Below are positions 62,207-64,000 of a stretch of DNA of 64,000 nt, piece after piece. This DNA is from Pseudomonas sp. Irchel s3b2 (GTDB lineage Bacteria > Pseudomonadota > Gammaproteobacteria > Pseudomonadales > Pseudomonadaceae). Within the stretch, counting starts at the first letter, position 1. Each line of letters opens with the position of its first letter. Where the stretch lies: assembly GCF_900187445.1 (NCBI RefSeq), contig NZ_FYEB01000004.1:349367-413366 (forward strand), given 5' to 3'. The position numbers and the translations under genes were made by a program. The notes under the pieces were generated by a model that was not told the DNA's origin, made no database searches, and saw nothing but the letters and a program-made list of their open reading frames with translations.

Positions 62207-62538
62207 TCCGCATCGACTCCATCTGGCTCGCCACCGAACCAATGGACATGCGCGCCGGTACCGAAACTGCGTTAGCCAGAGTGATCGCGGTGTTCGGTGC
62301 GGCGAAGCCGCACTGTGCTTATCTGTTCGCCAACCGCCGCGCCAATCGCATGAAAGTGCTGGCGCATGACGGCTTCGGAATATGGCTGGCGGCGCGCCGG
62401 TTGAACCAAGGCAAGTTCCACTGGCCTGGCATTCGCCATGGTTCTGAGATGGAACTGGATACCGAGCAACTTCAGGCACTGGTGCTGGGTCTGCCATGGC
62501 AACGCACAGGTTCTGGAGGCTCGATCACACTGCTTTAA
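62203..62538 (+). CDS. tnpB: IS66 family accessory protein TnpB
   Basis: A 111-residue protein with the usual IS66 Orf2 signature: IWLATEPMDMRAGTETAL, then HCAYLFANRRANRMKVLAHDGFGIWLAARRLNQGKFHWP. Required for transposition of most IS66 elements; mechanism unclear. Overlaps tnpA by four bases. Confidence 0.93.
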   Translation: MIRIDSIWLATEPMDMRAGTETALARVIAVFGAAKPHCAYLFANRRANRMKVLAHDGFGIWLAARRLNQGKFHWPGIRHGSEMELDTEQLQALVLGLPWQRTGSGGSITLL

Positions 62539-62599
62539 CGGCTGCCATTAGCCTATCGGTCTATCGTCGCGAATTGCCTGCTCTGGCAAAATCGGCTCC

Positions 62600-63832
62600 A
62601 TGACTTCGCTACCCAATCTCGATCACCTGCCCCCTGAACAACTGCGCGCCTTGGAGGCGCAGTTGATGCAGCGTGTCGAAACGCTCGACCACCAGGTCGA
62701 CACGCTGGGCAAGACGGTCGAAACGATGGGCAAGAAGATCAACCGCGATCAGACGGTGATCGAGAAGCTGACCCACGAGATCGCCCAGCTCAAGCGTTTG
62801 AAGTTTGCCAAGCGCAGCGAGCAGATGAATCCTGAGCAGGCCAGTTTGCTCGATGACCTGATCGATACCGATATCGCAGCGATTGAAGCAGAGCTTCAGG
62901 CCTTGCAAACAGTGCCAGCGACGACCGAGAAAAAGCAAAAGCCCAAACGCACTGCATTACCGGCTGAGTTTCCACGCACACTGATCCATCACGAACCGGA
63001 CAACACTCACTGCCCATGCGGCTGCGCACTGAAACGCATCGGTGAATATGTCAGTGAGAAGCTGGATTACACACCGGGCGTGTTCACCGTAGAGCGTCAT
63101 GTCCGTGGCAAATGGGTCTGCGATGACTGCGAAACGCTCATCCAGGCACCGGTTCCGGCTCAAGTAATAGATAAGGGCATCCCGACTGCGGGCCTACTTG
63201 CCCACGTCATAATCGCCAAGTTTGCTGACCATCTGCCGCTTTACCGTCAGGAATCGATCTTCGGTCGAGCGGGCCTGGCGATTCCACGTTCAACCTTGGC
63301 TCAATGGGTTGGCATGACGGGCGTGCAGTTGCAACCTCTGGTCGATGCGCTGCGCGACGTAATGCTTGGGCAGCAGGTTATCCACGCCGATGAAACACCC
63401 GTGCAAATGCTCATGCCGGGAACGAAGAAGACTCACCGTTCCTATGTTTGGGCCTACGCCACCAGCCAGTTCTGCGAAACAGCAGCTGTCGTTTATGACT
63501 TCAGCCCGAGCCGCGCCGGAGAGCATGCTCGCAACTTCCTGCATGACTGGAAAGGCAAGTTGGTCTGCGATGATTTTGGCGGTTACAAAGCCAGCTTCGA
63601 ACTTGGCGTTACCGAAATCGGGTGCATGACCCATGCACGGCGCAAATTCTTCGAGCTGCACGCTACGAATAAAAGCACGCTTGCTGAGCAAGCACTGCGC
63701 TATATCCAGTTGTTGTACGAAATCGAGAGCGAAGTCCGCGATCCGGAGCCGGATTTACGGCGCCGAATACGGCAAGAAAGGTTCTTCACGGAATCCCGGG
63801 AAACACAGAAACAAGAACGCCGATTTGATTGA
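62600..63832 (+). pseudogene. tnpC: IS66 transposase TnpC, truncated
   Basis: The first ~393 residues are IS66 TnpC: a coiled coil (about 25-75), the zinc-finger-like THCPCGC...CDDCE, then the DDE catalytic region (VIHADETPVQML, LVCDDFGGYKASF). The sequence breaks off at RRRIRQE, after which 17 unrelated residues read into the end of another element before a stop at 63832. Intact TnpC continues another ~120 residues with the last part of the catalytic core, so this copy is inactive. Confidence 0.9.
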
Positions 63833-64000
63833 TGATGTTCGTGCGAGCAAACACATCTAACAAACCGGCGTTTATGCGCGATATTAATACTTTCCTTCCT
63901 TTTTAGGAGGGCTTTTCTGTCGTCACGATCAAGCCTGATGGCGACGCGCTTCAGATCGACCTGATTCCCCACGCCACCCGATTCCCTTCCTGTAGCGGCT
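63780..64000 (+). mobile_element. ISL3-like insertion, left end (runs off window)
   Basis: GGTTCTTCACGGAATCCC at 63780 resembles the GG(C/T)TCTTC terminal repeat of ISL3-family elements, and it marks exactly the point where IS66 homology stops. A frame from ATG 63874 reads MRDINTFLPF, then TAG at 63904, then EGFSVVTIKPDGDALQIDLI and a CSG, which looks like the N-terminus of an ISL3 transposase with Trp changed to stop. The rest lies outside the window. Confidence 0.55.

Larger units (their letters stand above)
61821..63779 (+). mobile_element. IS66-family insertion sequence, 3' truncated
   Basis: The three IS66 genes (tnpA, tnpB, tnpC) occur in the standard order with the first pair overlapping. 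The right part of tnpC and the right inverted repeat are missing because an ISL3-like end begins at 63780. CACTTAAATTTAAGTG, a perfect palindrome (61826-61841), lies in front of tnpA. The exact left terminus is not certain. Confidence 0.85.

Noticed and set aside
1..64000. CRISPR arrays, rRNA and tRNA genes
   Set aside because: I saw no regularly spaced direct repeats, no rRNA signature and no tRNA cloverleaf with CCA-type end on reading both strands; a dedicated RNA search was not possible.

Overview
The window looks like a chromosomal segment of a fluorescens-group Pseudomonas. The reasons are high-GC coding sequence, Pseudomonas-type REP hairpins (4589-4656, 20678-20773), TTGAT-N4-ATCAA sites of the ANR/FNR type, a PA3452-like exported malate:quinone oxidoreductase, and gene families typical of that group. 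I identified no rRNA, tRNA or CRISPR array. All calls rest on reading the sequence and on family knowledge; no database search was run.

Layout. 1-2260 is a repeat-rich scar: an integrase C-terminal remnant and inverted-repeat elements, two of which flank a glutathione S-transferase gene. 2260-4384 holds a MATE exporter and an NmrA-like reductase. 4722-14898 is a six-gene operon corresponding to E. coli yfaA-T-S-Q-P, with an extra yfaP-like gene at the front: an alpha-2-macroglobulin without the thioester cysteine, an NlpC/P60-like DUF1175 protein, a SpoIID-like DUF2300 protein, an anchored DUF2138 protein and two secreted DUF2135 proteins. 15063-22616 holds a DUF1016 nuclease, small secreted and membrane proteins, a hydrolase, a nucleotide-transporter-like protein coupled to a Tat-exported aldo/keto reductase, and an orphan histidine kinase.

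22846-43045 reads as a low-oxygen/energy-stress island. It encodes its own [4Fe-4S] FNR-type regulator, and ANR-like boxes lie in six divergent intergenic regions. Its genes encode universal stress proteins (three full, one internally deleted), a zinc alcohol dehydrogenase, phosphoketolase, a membrane FtsH, a PyrR-like phosphoribosyltransferase, two potassium-channel-like proteins, a P1B-type ATPase with a C-terminal hemerythrin domain, a BON protein, a beta-CASP RNase and Hsp20. It also contains decayed pieces (Hsp20/erythromycin-esterase chimera, orphan usp leader), showing repeated rearrangement.

43191-48957 is ordinary chromosome: an EamA exporter with a divergent MocR regulator, YceI, GNAT and Mqo. 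49013-51850 is a lower-GC accessory patch with a hotdog thioesterase, two unrecognised adjacent proteins and a gene apparently interrupted by a stop codon. Next come a TPR protein, a secreted hydrolase, a basic low-complexity protein, MFS/LysR, AraC, a diiron protein, MAPEG and a methyltransferase. The window ends in an IS66 element whose transposase is cut by what looks like an ISL3-family insertion running off the edge. Three near-identical terminator hairpins are dispersed at 48974, 49925 and 61685.
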